DNA of 64,000 nucleotides from NCBI GenBank assembly GCA_934096585.1, contig CAKOMG010000003.1:145164-209163 (forward strand), read 5' to 3'. Source of the DNA: an uncultured Bacilli bacterium (lineage in GTDB: Bacteria > Bacillota_I > Bacilli_A > ML615J-28 > CAG-698). Positions 40,647-49,997 of this stretch are shown one piece after another. A program made the position numbers and the translations under genes. Numbering within the stretch: the first letter of the stretch is position 1; each line of letters opens with the position of its first letter. Below the pieces are notes generated by a model, which saw only the letters and a list, made by a program, of their open reading frames with translations, was not told the origin of the DNA and searched no databases.

Positions 40647-42020
40647 CTATTTTTTTTCAATAACTGGCAAACTTGCTGCTGCAATTGATTGTCCAACACG
40701 ACGTGTTTTATCATCAGGCATATGTAATGTTGTTCTTTGCATTTCTGGAAATTCTTTATATAGAACCTTACGAGCACGATTAAGAATTGTATTTCCACCT
40801 TTACCACTAACAACACGGCCTAATAATAATACATGTTTAATATCATAAAAATGTGCATAATAAACAAGTGTATATCCTAAATAAATACCAATATCATTGA
40901 ATATTGCATCAACTGTTTCGTTTCCTTGTTCATTTAAGTCTTGTAAATATTTCAATTTTCTTGCTGGACTCCATGAAGGGTCAAGTTCAATTCCGGCTGC
41001 TTCTGCTAATTTAATTACACCATCTTGTGAAAAGTATTTAACTCCACATCCGTAATCTCCGCTCCATTCATCTACCATTGCATCTTTATTGAAATCAACT
41101 GGAACGAATGCTAATTCATTTAACCACCCTGTTAAGCAATTATGAAGGCCAATATAACCTGCAGCTTCACTTGTACCCATTGCAATACCTAAAACGCGAT
41201 CTTGATTCAACTCAATAGCACCAGCTAAAGCTGTTACATCGCCATCATTTGCAACAACTAGTGGAACATCACCGAATTGTTTAGCAACATCAATATAAAT
41301 AGTTTTTACACGTTTATTAAATTCTTCTTCAGGCACTTTAATGAATAATGAAGCAACCATAATTTTATTATCAATACAAATACCAGCAGTTGAAACACCA
41401 ATTGAATCAACACGAGGCAAATATGATGCAGCTGTTTTCATAGAATCCATTATGCCATCAAAATGATATTGTGGATCACTATTAATTTTTGGGAACCATA
41501 CTACTTCATCACTAAATACAACTTCACCATCAATTAAAGCTGAAACTTTTCTATCAGATCCTCCAGCGTCAAAACCAATACGGCATCCACCTAAATTATT
41601 TTCCATTTTTTGAGTTTCTTGTTTTAATTCAGGAATATCTTTAACATCACATTCTATTACTTGAAATTCATTTTCATATACCTTGCTCATAAAGTGATAA
41701 TCAAATGATCTTAATCCTTTATCAGAATATGCATCCTTTAATTTTAAAGCCAAATAATGAGATCCAGCAATATATATTTTATATCCACCAACAATCCACA
41801 ATAGTGTTTTTACGATTCTTTCAACAAAGTCAAAATTTTCTTCATCATGACCTGTTTCATCTTGAAAGATATTCATTTTATATATATAATTATATCCTTT
41901 AGTTCTTTCAAGGCAAATAGTTAGTTCAGTTTGGACATCACTATTTTTTACTTTTTCTTCAAATTCTCTTAAAGCAATAATTGCTGGTTTAAATCCCTTG
42001 TCATATTTTGGAATATACAT
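40647..42020 (-). CDS. ROK/ASKHA-fold sugar-kinase-like protein with N-terminal extension
   Basis: The 457-residue protein has an actin/hexokinase-fold domain from about residue 145: phosphate-1-like GGCRIGFDAGGSDRKVSALI, a central SIGVSTAGICID, phosphate-2-like LVVANDGDVTALAGA and adenosine-like LGIAMGTSEAAGYIG. The CxC-type zinc motif of classical ROK kinases is not present. The first 145 residues (helical, with WIVGGYKIYIAGSHYLALKL) are extra. Similar long ROK-like proteins occur in gut Bacillota with unknown substrates. It has its own consensus promoter and a strong SD (CAGGAGG). Confidence 0.7.
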   Translation of the reverse strand: MYIPKYDKGFKPAIIALREFEEKVKNSDVQTELTICLERTKGYNYIYKMNIFQDETGHDEENFDFVERIVKTLLWIVGGYKIYIAGSHYLALKLKDAYSDKGLRSFDYHFMSKVYENEFQVIECDVKDIPELKQETQKMENNLGGCRIGFDAGGSDRKVSALIDGEVVFSDEVVWFPKINSDPQYHFDGIMDSMKTAASYLPRVDSIGVSTAGICIDNKIMVASLFIKVPEEEFNKRVKTIYIDVAKQFGDVPLVVANDGDVTALAGAIELNQDRVLGIAMGTSEAAGYIGLHNCLTGWLNELAFVPVDFNKDAMVDEWSGDYGCGVKYFSQDGVIKLAEAAGIELDPSWSPARKLKYLQDLNEQGNETVDAIFNDIGIYLGYTLVYYAHFYDIKHVLLLGRVVSGKGGNTILNRARKVLYKEFPEMQRTTLHMPDDKTRRVGQSIAAASLPVIEKK

Positions 42021-42055
42021 TTTAAAATTCCTCCTGCTTAAATAAATATGTATCT

Positions 42056-42084
42056 ATTATATCATACAATAATTGAAAAATCAA
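42056..42084 (-). promoter_or_regulatory. Sigma-A-type promoter of the ROK-like gene
   Basis: -35 TTGATT (42084-42079), a 17-bp spacer and -10 TATAAT (42061-42056) on the minus strand. Confidence 0.8.
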
Positions 42085-42094
42085 CCAAAGAAAT

Positions 42095-42130
42095 AATAAA
42101 AATAGTTATAACATTATGTTATAACTATTT
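42095..42130 (-). terminator. Terminator of greA, containing the stop codon
   Basis: A 13-bp perfect stem, AAATAGTTATAAC and its complement (42100-42112 with 42118-42130), with a 5-nt loop and a T-rich minus-strand tail. The greA TAG (42127-42125) is within the stem. Confidence 0.75.
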
Positions 42131-42607
42131 AATACTTAATACCTTAACGCGATATGAAATATTGTCATTTGCAATTGTAACTATATCACCTTCACTTGCT
42201 TTCATCAAAGCATCTCCTAGAACAGATTCATTTGAGATTTTTGGAGTAACTTCATCAAATGGATTTGACTCGATACTACTAACTAATAGGAATTCACAGC
42301 CTCCAAATATATCATGTTCATCTGTGTCTAAAACTTCAAACTTAATTGTTTTACCTAAATTTGAAGATGTACTTGTAATTACAACAGCATTTTTTAATGT
42401 TATTTCTAATTCTTTAATTCTTCTTTCAATTTCTCTTTGTGCTTCACGTGCAGCATCATAATCCGCATTTTCAGATAAGTCACCTTGAGCACGAGCATCT
42501 TTTAAATCTTCTAGATTTTTTACTCTATCGACAGTTTTTAGCTTATTTAACTCAGCAACTAAGCCATCATAACCTTCTTGTGTTAATTGTATTTTTTGTT
42601 GATTCAT
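42125..42607 (-). CDS. greA: Transcription elongation factor GreA
   Basis: Rescues backtracked RNA polymerase by stimulating transcript cleavage. The 160-residue protein has the N-terminal coiled coil with the acidic tip DARAQGDLSENADYDAAREA and the C-terminal FKBP-like domain (ITSTSSNLGKTIKFEVL; ISNESVLGDALMKASEGDIV). GGTGA lies before the ATG. Confidence 0.97.
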   Translation of the reverse strand: MNQQKIQLTQEGYDGLVAELNKLKTVDRVKNLEDLKDARAQGDLSENADYDAAREAQREIERRIKELEITLKNAVVITSTSSNLGKTIKFEVLDTDEHDIFGGCEFLLVSSIESNPFDEVTPKISNESVLGDALMKASEGDIVTIANDNISYRVKVLSIK

Positions 42608-42633
42608 AAAATCACCATTCCTTATTACAATGC

Positions 42634-42662
42634 ATTATATCACATTTTTTTAAAAAAATCAA
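42634..42662 (-). promoter_or_regulatory. Sigma-A-type promoter of greA, -35 inside the upstream terminator stem
   Basis: -35 TTGATT (42662-42657), a 17-bp spacer and -10 TATAAT (42639-42634) on the minus strand. The -35 hexamer is part of the downstream arm of the glycosylase terminator. Confidence 0.8.
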
Positions 42663-42679
42663 GATTTATAAATTGATTT
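42652..42679 (-). terminator. Probable terminator of the DNA-deoxyinosine glycosylase gene
   Basis: A 7-bp stem, AAATCAA/TTGATTT (42656-42662 with 42673-42679), with a 10-nt loop and a short T tail. AT-only apart from two pairs, so moderately weak. It overlaps the stop codon and the greA -35. Confidence 0.55.
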
Positions 42680-43155
42680 TATTTTTTTAAAATTTTCCAT
42701 AATATTACTAATTCACTTAATGAAATTCTTGCGTTTGCACTCGAAGTTGAAGGTAAAGTAAAACATTCAACATTTATATCATTATACTTTTTAAATATTT
42801 TTTCTGCAGTCTTTCCATTTAAAAATATTTTCTTAATGTTTGTATTTCTAATAAGTTCTTTTATATCTGTTGGTATTATATTCATTATTGTATTGTCTTT
42901 TGATTTATCAATATCACATTCTAAAACTGTATCATAAAGTGCAATTTTGTATTTTTTTAATAATCTTATTTTTACATTTATATCCTTATTATTAAAATCA
43001 TCATCATATAGAATTGATAATACCTTCCAAAATCGATTATATTCATTCATATAATAAAAATTTTCTTCTCTAGATTTAACAGAAGGAAAACTTCCTAAAA
43101 TTAATATTTCACTATTAGAATTTATAATAGGTTCAAATTTATTTTTTACTTTCAT
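42679..43155 (-). CDS. DNA-deoxyinosine (hypoxanthine) glycosylase, UDG superfamily family 6
   Basis: Base-excision enzyme removing deaminated adenine. The 158-residue protein shows ILILGSFPSVKSREENFYYM and NEYNRFWKVLS in the N-terminal half, and the second motif CFTLPSTSSANARIS near the C-terminus, which together define the hypoxanthine-DNA glycosylase branch rather than uracil-DNA glycosylase. The central IALYDTVLECDIDKSKD is also conserved. It is single, between greA and the exporter operon; deaminated-base repair fits an AT-rich genome with mutS, mutL and nfo nearby. Confidence 0.9.
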   Translation of the reverse strand: MKVKNKFEPIINSNSEILILGSFPSVKSREENFYYMNEYNRFWKVLSILYDDDFNNKDINVKIRLLKKYKIALYDTVLECDIDKSKDNTIMNIIPTDIKELIRNTNIKKIFLNGKTAEKIFKKYNDINVECFTLPSTSSANARISLSELVILWKILKK

Positions 43156-43166
43156 ATCATTATTTT

Positions 43167-43205
43167 AAAAAACTATAGTATAATACAAAAAGCATTATAC
43201 TATAG
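43167..43205 (-). terminator. Terminator of the ABC exporter operon
   Basis: A 12-bp perfect stem, CTATAGTATAAT and its complement (43173-43184 with 43194-43205), with a 9-nt loop and T6 on the minus strand, 8 bp past the stop of the B-repeat lipoprotein gene. Confidence 0.8.
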
Positions 43206-43212
43206 TCTAATT

Positions 43213-45669
43213 CTATTCTTCTATTTGTTGAACATCGCCAAACACATTATAACCCATAGTAAGGGCCATGCCATTATAATACAAGCATAAATAATTACCC
43301 TTATAAATGTTGTTATTTACATCTGTAATTAATTTATTAGAAAGATCAAACAAACCAGATTTACCATCTGTATATGCGTAACCCGAAGTTAAATCAGCAC
43401 TTGAAGTTTGGAACGCAGGGGCATTTTGAGTAAACGTTTGATCTAACATAGCTTTAATATACGGATTAGTTTCACCAAAATCAAACGCCATATAATCATC
43501 AATCTTTAATGATCCCTTAATTTTTTCAGCTGTAACACCCTGAGCACTACCCGATTTATTAACACAAATAAGATTCATATACGTAACATTTGGATCCTTA
43601 CTTGATTGCTTTAAGAATGATCTTTGGAATGGATTAAATAATTGATCTAATTGTTTAATTAAAGGAACTAAAGCACTAGCCTTAACAATTGTGAACCATC
43701 CTTCTGATCCCGCAACATATGATTCTAATTTACTATTTTTAACTACTGTTTTAGCAACTCGTCCGCCATCAGCACTAGTAGGTTCAACATGATCTTGAAT
43801 AATTATCGGTCCACCTGCACCAATCATTTCGCATGAGTCAATTGTAACTTTATCAGAGCCCCAATTATAAACAAATGAATTGAATGCATCATAAGCTTTA
43901 CATTTAACTATATCGAATGTTGCCTTTGTAGACTCAGGAAAATATGTAATAAAGAAGCAAGTCGAAATGCAATTTTCAACAACAAACTTAGGTCCTTCAA
44001 CTTTCACAAATATTTGTCCACCAGACTTAATAACATTTTCAACACGTGGTGCATTACCAATTATATTTAAATTATTAATTGTGGATTTGCCAGTTTCATT
44101 ACCTTCAAATCGCATTAGAGTTGCATGGCTTATAACTTCACCTTCTGTTGTTATTTTACCATCTTCACGAACCACTTCTCTAAATTGTGAAGAATTGATT
44201 GTAAAATAATTGCCTTGTAATGTAAATTCTTCATTTTCATTCATATTTCTACAATACATATTTTTAAAATCTTTCATTGAGCCAAGGGCACGATTATAAT
44301 CAGAATCACCTTTACTTAACTCACTTGCTTGATAGAAATAGTAATTAGGCACATAATCTTTTGTTAAAAGCAAATTATTATGTAAAATAATATTTTTTGG
44401 TGAATAATCTACATTTAATCCATTGTTTTGTTTAAATAATTTCCATGCTTCCGCATCATCACCTGATGTTCTATTTTCAATATAAGCAAGTTCAATTTCA
44501 TTGTAGACATTATATCCTTCAATAACTTCGACTTCAATTTCCATTGTATACTTATCAATATTTTCTTTTTGTTTATCCGTTAAATTATTAGGAATAATTT
44601 GGACTTTAATTTTCTTGTTTAGAGCTTCTTTATTAAAATCAATTAAACAGTTTTCAGCATCAAAAGAATCTATATATAGATTATTATCAGTTACTAATTC
44701 ATAACTATCATTAACTAACATATAAAGTTTTAAAGTAAAACTCCATGAATCAACATCAACATCAGTTACTATTTCGCCTGTTTGATTATTTTTTTTGATA
44801 AAAGTTAAAATAGGTTTAACGTTAAACGCATTATCAATTCCAACTAAATAATTTTTAGTTAAATCAAAAAATTCTGTTTGTTTATTCATTTTTTGTTGTT
44901 TATTTACTAAATAAGTTGAATAACTTTTTGGTAAATCGACGCTATATACTGCATAAATTGCATCTTCTTTCCATTTTGCATAAAGGGTAATGTCTGAAGT
45001 TAAAACTTTATCAAAATCAAATAGTTTTTCAAATTTTTGATCGATATACCAACCTTCGAAAATATAACCATTATAGACAATATCTTCTGGTTTAGTTAAT
45101 TTTTCGCCAACATAAACTATTTTCTTATTTAAAGTAGTATCACAATTTGTAACAAAAACAACTTCATAACTTTCAAGTTCTGTCCATTTAGCATAAAGCG
45201 TTAAATTACTTGTAACTTCTTTATTAAAATCATATTTTTGTATAAATTCTGAATCTAAATACCAGCCTTCAAAAGTAAATCCTTTTCTTTTAAAATCTTC
45301 TGGTTTTTTTACTTTATTGTTAATATAAACAAATTGATCATTAACTACTTCATCACAATTAGTAATAAACTTAACTTCAAATTTTTCATTTTCAGTCCAT
45401 TTGGCATATAAAGTATAATTTTTCTTTATTGGTGAGCCAAATAAAGTAAATTCTTCTTTAAACTTAGAATCTATATACCAGCCAGCAAAAGAATAATTTT
45501 CTTTAACTGGATCAGTTGGTTTTGTAACGTTATCTTCAGCCTTAACAACTAAATCTGCAATAGCAGATCCGCCATTTGATTCGAACTTAATTACATACTC
45601 ACCTTTTTTACATCCAATAACTAAAAATATAGTACTAAATAACAATACTAAATATAATAATTTTTTCAT
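43213..45669 (-). CDS. Surface lipoprotein with three InlB-type B-repeats and a beta-helix-like domain
   Basis: The lipobox FLVIGC puts lipidation at Cys20. Residues about 27-235 hold three Listeria-Bacteroides (flg_new/InlB B) repeats, each ending in an AGWY/EGWY and LYAKW pair. A beta-rich domain lies at about 240-400. From about 410 to 700 asparagine- and glycine-rich strands such as FTLQGNYFTINSSQFREVV, NCISTCFFITYFPES and NSKLESYVAGSEGWF suggest a right-handed beta-helix. The family is otherwise unrecognised. It is the last gene of the exporter operon, 1 bp after the small Ig-like gene. It could be a surface adhesin or substrate of the co-encoded transporter. Confidence 0.7.
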   Translation of the reverse strand: MKKLLYLVLLFSTIFLVIGCKKGEYVIKFESNGGSAIADLVVKAEDNVTKPTDPVKENYSFAGWYIDSKFKEEFTLFGSPIKKNYTLYAKWTENEKFEVKFITNCDEVVNDQFVYINNKVKKPEDFKRKGFTFEGWYLDSEFIQKYDFNKEVTSNLTLYAKWTELESYEVVFVTNCDTTLNKKIVYVGEKLTKPEDIVYNGYIFEGWYIDQKFEKLFDFDKVLTSDITLYAKWKEDAIYAVYSVDLPKSYSTYLVNKQQKMNKQTEFFDLTKNYLVGIDNAFNVKPILTFIKKNNQTGEIVTDVDVDSWSFTLKLYMLVNDSYELVTDNNLYIDSFDAENCLIDFNKEALNKKIKVQIIPNNLTDKQKENIDKYTMEIEVEVIEGYNVYNEIELAYIENRTSGDDAEAWKLFKQNNGLNVDYSPKNIILHNNLLLTKDYVPNYYFYQASELSKGDSDYNRALGSMKDFKNMYCRNMNENEEFTLQGNYFTINSSQFREVVREDGKITTEGEVISHATLMRFEGNETGKSTINNLNIIGNAPRVENVIKSGGQIFVKVEGPKFVVENCISTCFFITYFPESTKATFDIVKCKAYDAFNSFVYNWGSDKVTIDSCEMIGAGGPIIIQDHVEPTSADGGRVAKTVVKNSKLESYVAGSEGWFTIVKASALVPLIKQLDQLFNPFQRSFLKQSSKDPNVTYMNLICVNKSGSAQGVTAEKIKGSLKIDDYMAFDFGETNPYIKAMLDQTFTQNAPAFQTSSADLTSGYAYTDGKSGLFDLSNKLITDVNNNIYKGNYLCLYYNGMALTMGYNVFGDVQQIEE

Positions 45670-45670
45670 T

Positions 45671-46114
45671 TTAAAAAATTCCTCCCGAATCGACTACAAT
45701 TACTTTAATTCTTAATGTAGCTTTATGATTATCTGTAGCTGTAACAATGATAGTATATGCAGTTGCTTCTTTAAACTTTATACTTGCAGTTCCATCATTT
45801 TTAATTGTTAATTCATATCTATTTGTATTACCTAATATAGAATAATCAAATGATTTATTTGTTGCATTATCTGGATTAGGTTTGCAATTAATTTCAACAA
45901 CCAAATCCTTTGCATATTCAACTTGAATATAGCCATCATGGTCTTTTTTAATTTTATCTTCTTCAGAATATTCATGATAACCCTTTGTTTCACAAACAAT
46001 TTTTTCCACATAGATTGTTGGATCATAAACTCGCATTTTTAAGCCTAAAAATCCAACTATAACAATTGCAAAAATGTAAACTGCTGATACTAATAAAATT
46101 ACTGATTTTTTCAT
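45671..46114 (-). CDS. Membrane-anchored small Ig-like protein of the exporter operon
   Basis: The 147-residue protein has one N-terminal transmembrane helix or uncleaved signal (SVILLVSAVYIFAIVIVGFL), then a single beta-sandwich-like domain resembling bacterial Ig-like repeats (NRYELTIKNDGTASIKF; YTIIVTATDNHKATLRIKVI). Not assigned to a named family. It is packed between the permease and the B-repeat lipoprotein with 1-3 bp gaps, so it is likely an extracytoplasmic part of the same system. Confidence 0.6.
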   Translation of the reverse strand: MKKSVILLVSAVYIFAIVIVGFLGLKMRVYDPTIYVEKIVCETKGYHEYSEEDKIKKDHDGYIQVEYAKDLVVEINCKPNPDNATNKSFDYSILGNTNRYELTIKNDGTASIKFKEATAYTIIVTATDNHKATLRIKVIVVDSGGIF

Positions 46115-46117
46115 ACA

Positions 46118-47800
46118 CTATCTCCCTTGCATATCATAATAATATGCTTTAACACGTTTAATAAATAAAACGGATATACCGATAAATAATAAACAACTAA
46201 TAATAAATAACTTTAAGAATCCTTGAGTTAGACCATTAGTATATAAATTAGATTCCGAAAGTAATTTATATGCAAATAACGAATAGGCAATCGAAATAAC
46301 AAATGCTAAAGCAGTAGATTTAGTTTCATTTGGGTTGTCCACTTCTTCCCCAGTAGTAGCATATTGTTCATTTTGCGGATTCATTATGTCAAACATTGCA
46401 CTCCACAACATATGTGCATAATGAAGAATTAAAATCGCTAAAGCAAAAATTAACATATTTGTTTTACTTATATTATTTAAAATTCCAAAGGCATAAACAG
46501 ACACAAAAACTGAAGGAATTGAGAATAACATATTAAAAAACAATTTTGCAATAAGTGGATATGCCGCAAAAATTGGCTTTGATTTTTTCATATAGCCAGC
46601 TCTTCCTTCACGACTATAATAGGTTGCCACTAAAGCATTTGAACTCAAGAGTGGTAAACATATTAACAAAACATTAAAAGTATAGATCAATAAATTTCCT
46701 AATTCCCTAGTATCCATTGCTTGATACAACTTATTTAATAAAAATATTGAAATAGGAACTATAATATATACAACCAAATAATTAACAGAAATATCAATCG
46801 TACGTAAATTGATAATAAATTCTTTATGTATAAAAGTTAAATATTTATTTCTTTTTACATTTCTTTTCTTTTGCGTTGCCTTTTTGTTAATTTCAAAATT
46901 CTTTGCCATCATTTTAAAGAATAAAGGCCTAGATAAATAATATGTAAGTACTAATAATACAAAATCTGTTGCAATCAATATTAATAGTTTTAATATAGAT
47001 ACTAATTCCAACGAATAACTAAGTGATGGTTGTTTTTCTCCTATTATTGTACTAATTAGTCCCCCACAAATTTTTAAATTTTCATCAATCAGTAACAAAA
47101 ACTTTCGAATATGTTTAGCAATTGCTGGCCATTGATTCATTAAATCAATATTTTCTGGGATTAAATCAATTGCTTTAACAACTAAAATTATCAAGGCAAT
47201 TAAAGTAAATATAGCAATTAAAGCTTCAAGTACAGGTAATTTCTTTAATAATCTATATATATACATAGCTGGAATAGAAAGTAATGCCCCTAGTAATACA
47301 GGTAAAGCAATTACAAAAAGCAAAGGAATCCACATATATAAAAGTGCATAAAAACTGACACACCTTTTAGTGAACATGTATAATACGCATGAAAAAGAAA
47401 TAGGTATCAAAAAGCTAAAAGCTCTTTTTACTTCATAAACAAAATAAACAACTAATTTAGATAAAAATATTTTATTTGCATTAACAGGAAAAGTAATTAG
47501 CACTTTATTATCTTCAGAAAAATATAAATTTTTCATTAAACCTGAAGTACAAGAAATCACTGACAACACTAAAGATAACGTTAATACTAGTGTCATTACA
47601 ATAGGTGATTCACTGTAATAAAAAATTACAGACGGTGGTGATGAACTAAATTTAAGCAATAAGAATATAAGGATAGATATAACAATAAATTTAGTTACGC
47701 CTAACACTATATTTCTAATTCTTAATTTTTTATCATGAATCCATGATAAATCAATTTTATCACGCAATTGCATTGAAACTAATGTCACTAATTGTTTCAT
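46118..47800 (-). CDS. ABC exporter permease subunit (ABC-2-like, large form)
   Basis: The 560-residue integral membrane protein has about 12 predicted helices in two halves, separated by a basic cytoplasmic loop (KKATQKKRNVKRNKYLTFIH). The spacing resembles large putative ABC-2 exporter permeases of Bacillota. The start overlaps the ATPase fusion stop as ATGA, so it is the natural membrane partner of that ATPase. A GEEVDNPNETKS loop before the last helix pair is notable. The substrate is not deducible. Confidence 0.75.
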   Translation of the reverse strand: MKQLVTLVSMQLRDKIDLSWIHDKKLRIRNIVLGVTKFIVISILIFLLLKFSSSPPSVIFYYSESPIVMTLVLTLSLVLSVISCTSGLMKNLYFSEDNKVLITFPVNANKIFLSKLVVYFVYEVKRAFSFLIPISFSCVLYMFTKRCVSFYALLYMWIPLLFVIALPVLLGALLSIPAMYIYRLLKKLPVLEALIAIFTLIALIILVVKAIDLIPENIDLMNQWPAIAKHIRKFLLLIDENLKICGGLISTIIGEKQPSLSYSLELVSILKLLILIATDFVLLVLTYYLSRPLFFKMMAKNFEINKKATQKKRNVKRNKYLTFIHKEFIINLRTIDISVNYLVVYIIVPISIFLLNKLYQAMDTRELGNLLIYTFNVLLICLPLLSSNALVATYYSREGRAGYMKKSKPIFAAYPLIAKLFFNMLFSIPSVFVSVYAFGILNNISKTNMLIFALAILILHYAHMLWSAMFDIMNPQNEQYATTGEEVDNPNETKSTALAFVISIAYSLFAYKLLSESNLYTNGLTQGFLKLFIISCLLFIGISVLFIKRVKAYYYDMQGR

Positions 47801-49905
47801 TGCATCTCATCCTCATTATTAATTATATTCATATAAAAGTCTTCTAGGGTAACTCCTGATGCTTCTATTTCTTCAATTGTCTTTACGCATTGAATTTGAC
47901 CATGTTTAATAATCGCAATTCTTTCGCATATTTTTTCTACGATATCAATAATATGTGAACTAAAGAAAACAATATTTCCAGCTTTGGCATGTTGCTTCAT
48001 ACACTCTTTAACTTGATAAATACTATTTGGATCAAGTCCTGTTAGTGGTTCATCAAGAATCCATACTTTAGGATTATGTACAAGTGCAGCCATAATTGTT
48101 ATTTTTTGTTTCATACCATGACTATATGTTTTAATTTTACAATCAATTGAATTTTGCAATTCAAACAAATTGATATATTTTTCAATTCTTTCATTTCTAT
48201 CTTGCTCTGAAACATCATATATGTCAGCTATATAATTGATATATTCTCTGCCTGTCAATTTTTCATATAAAGCATAATGATCAGGAACATAACCAATATT
48301 ATATTTTGCAGCTACTGGATCATTTTGTTCATCGTATCCACAAACATTTATAGTTCCTGACGTAATGGTTTGAATACCAACAATACTCTTAATAATGGTT
48401 GATTTTCCAGCTCCATTAGGGCCAAGAAAACCGAATATTTCTCCACCATGAACAGAGAAACTTGCATCATTAACAGCATACACTTTACTCGAAGCATATT
48501 TTTTGGTTAAATGGCATATTTCAAGAACCGCCTCTCTTGGTTCATTCATTTCTTTTTCCTTTCTACTATGCTCTAATATTGACATATTAGCATAGTTATG
48601 TATTTTCATGTTGTGTAACTTCATGTGTAATTCGTAGTGGCTATCCGCAATTCTAAAGAATTCCCCATATATAAACCACATGCCTAATCCAAGCAAAACA
48701 TATGTGAAGAAAAAGGCTATTTGATATAATGGATGTAAAACAAATGTTTTATCATTAATAACCAAAGAGAAAGAAATATTAAAAATATCTTCTGCCCATT
48801 TTCCTAATTTATCAGCAACGAAATTACTATTAATAAAGAAATAATCGACATTATGACCATATGCTGAGAAAACAACATTAAATACTAATGCTATGACATA
48901 ATAAACTAAAAAGCCGATCATTGAATATTTGAATTCTTTTAAAGTAGGTCGCTTAAACACTTTAAGTGCCACAACTAGCAAAGGCATAAAAAACGCAATC
49001 CAGTGATTAAACCAAAAGCTAAACATACGTATACTTAAAATGTTTGTTGAAGTATCATAGTTTGGCATAAGCATTGCAAGCATAGCTCCTAATACATTTA
49101 TGAAATATGTAAAATAAAATAACTTCTTTCTATTAAACACTAAACATATAGGAACAATAAACATAGCAGTATTACATAAATGAAATGGCCAAGCCCAAGG
49201 TTTAAAAATTGTTGTGTAATTATAATTAACCATAAAGCCTACCATAGTAGTAAGGGAAATATAAATTAAAGCAAATTTTCGTTCTTCTAATTTTTTATTT
49301 CTAAGCCAAAAGTATAAAACAAATGGAATAATTATAGAAATATAAATATATAAACGATGTATAGGACTAATACTCTTTACAAAAATTGTATCCTTTCCAT
49401 AACCAAATACAAATTGAAAAAAGTATGCTGGTAACGCAGGAGCTAACATAATAAAAAATAATCCTAAACTTTTAATAATATCTTTCGCACTATATTTTTC
49501 TTTATTTGCTAACACGTTATATATAGATAAAATAAATCCTATTATTGTTTCAAATAGCAAAAATATTTTTAATACTACAGTTTTATCGCCAGCTAATAAA
49601 ATGGTTATTTGATTTATTAAAATAATATTTAACAAATAAACAATAGGACAAATAAACTTATTCATAAACTGAATACTTTTAATTTTAAACCAATTATTTA
49701 AAATAGTAATATTTACACATGCATATTCAAACCAAATGCATAATAAACAAATAACAGTCAATGTTTTACTAGCTAAAGGACTAGAAAAAAGCCCTATATA
49801 GTTTCCTATTTGTTCTTGATAACATAGGATTCTAATAGCAAACACTATTATTAAAACTATCGGTAATACTAAATTAAACAATTTATTTATTACTTTATTT
49901 TTCAT
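47797..49905 (-). CDS. YwaF-like membrane domain fused to an ABC exporter ATPase
   Basis: One 702-residue frame with two parts. Residues about 1-430 are a multi-helix domain whose second half (KPWAWPFHLCNTAMFIVPIC; LGAMLAMLMPNYDTS; FWFNHWIAFFMPLLVV) resembles the YwaF/TMEM164 family. Residues about 463-702 are a complete ABC ATPase: Walker A FGFLGPNGAGKSTIIKSI (near 495), signature TYSHGMKQKITIMAALVH (near 597), Walker B VWILDEPLTGLDPNS (near 620) and the switch His in FFSSHIID. The ATPase class is that of drug/lantibiotic-type exporters. No internal start with a strong SD was seen at the junction. It heads the exporter operon from a consensus promoter. Confidence 0.8.
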   Translation of the reverse strand: MKNKVINKLFNLVLPIVLIIVFAIRILCYQEQIGNYIGLFSSPLASKTLTVICLLCIWFEYACVNITILNNWFKIKSIQFMNKFICPIVYLLNIILINQITILLAGDKTVVLKIFLLFETIIGFILSIYNVLANKEKYSAKDIIKSLGLFFIMLAPALPAYFFQFVFGYGKDTIFVKSISPIHRLYIYISIIIPFVLYFWLRNKKLEERKFALIYISLTTMVGFMVNYNYTTIFKPWAWPFHLCNTAMFIVPICLVFNRKKLFYFTYFINVLGAMLAMLMPNYDTSTNILSIRMFSFWFNHWIAFFMPLLVVALKVFKRPTLKEFKYSMIGFLVYYVIALVFNVVFSAYGHNVDYFFINSNFVADKLGKWAEDIFNISFSLVINDKTFVLHPLYQIAFFFTYVLLGLGMWFIYGEFFRIADSHYELHMKLHNMKIHNYANMSILEHSRKEKEMNEPREAVLEICHLTKKYASSKVYAVNDASFSVHGGEIFGFLGPNGAGKSTIIKSIVGIQTITSGTINVCGYDEQNDPVAAKYNIGYVPDHYALYEKLTGREYINYIADIYDVSEQDRNERIEKYINLFELQNSIDCKIKTYSHGMKQKITIMAALVHNPKVWILDEPLTGLDPNSIYQVKECMKQHAKAGNIVFFSSHIIDIVEKICERIAIIKHGQIQCVKTIEEIEASGVTLEDFYMNIINNEDEMQ

Positions 49906-49926
49906 AATAATTCACCTTGTGTTACT

Positions 49927-49955
49927 ATTATACTATATAAGGCTTTAAATATCAA
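49927..49955 (-). promoter_or_regulatory. Sigma-A-type promoter of the ABC exporter operon
   Basis: -35 TTGATA (49955-49950), a 17-bp spacer and -10 TATAAT (49932-49927) on the minus strand, about 22 bp before the start codon; SD AAGGTGA. Confidence 0.8.
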
Positions 49956-49997
49956 GTTTTAGAAGCTTAAGAAATTGTTAAATAACAATATTTAAGT

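Noticed and set aside
49974..49989. Inverted repeat ATTGTTA/TAACAAT as a terminator of the glycosidase gene
   Set aside because: Short AT-only stem with a 2-nt loop and no T run on the minus-strand exit.
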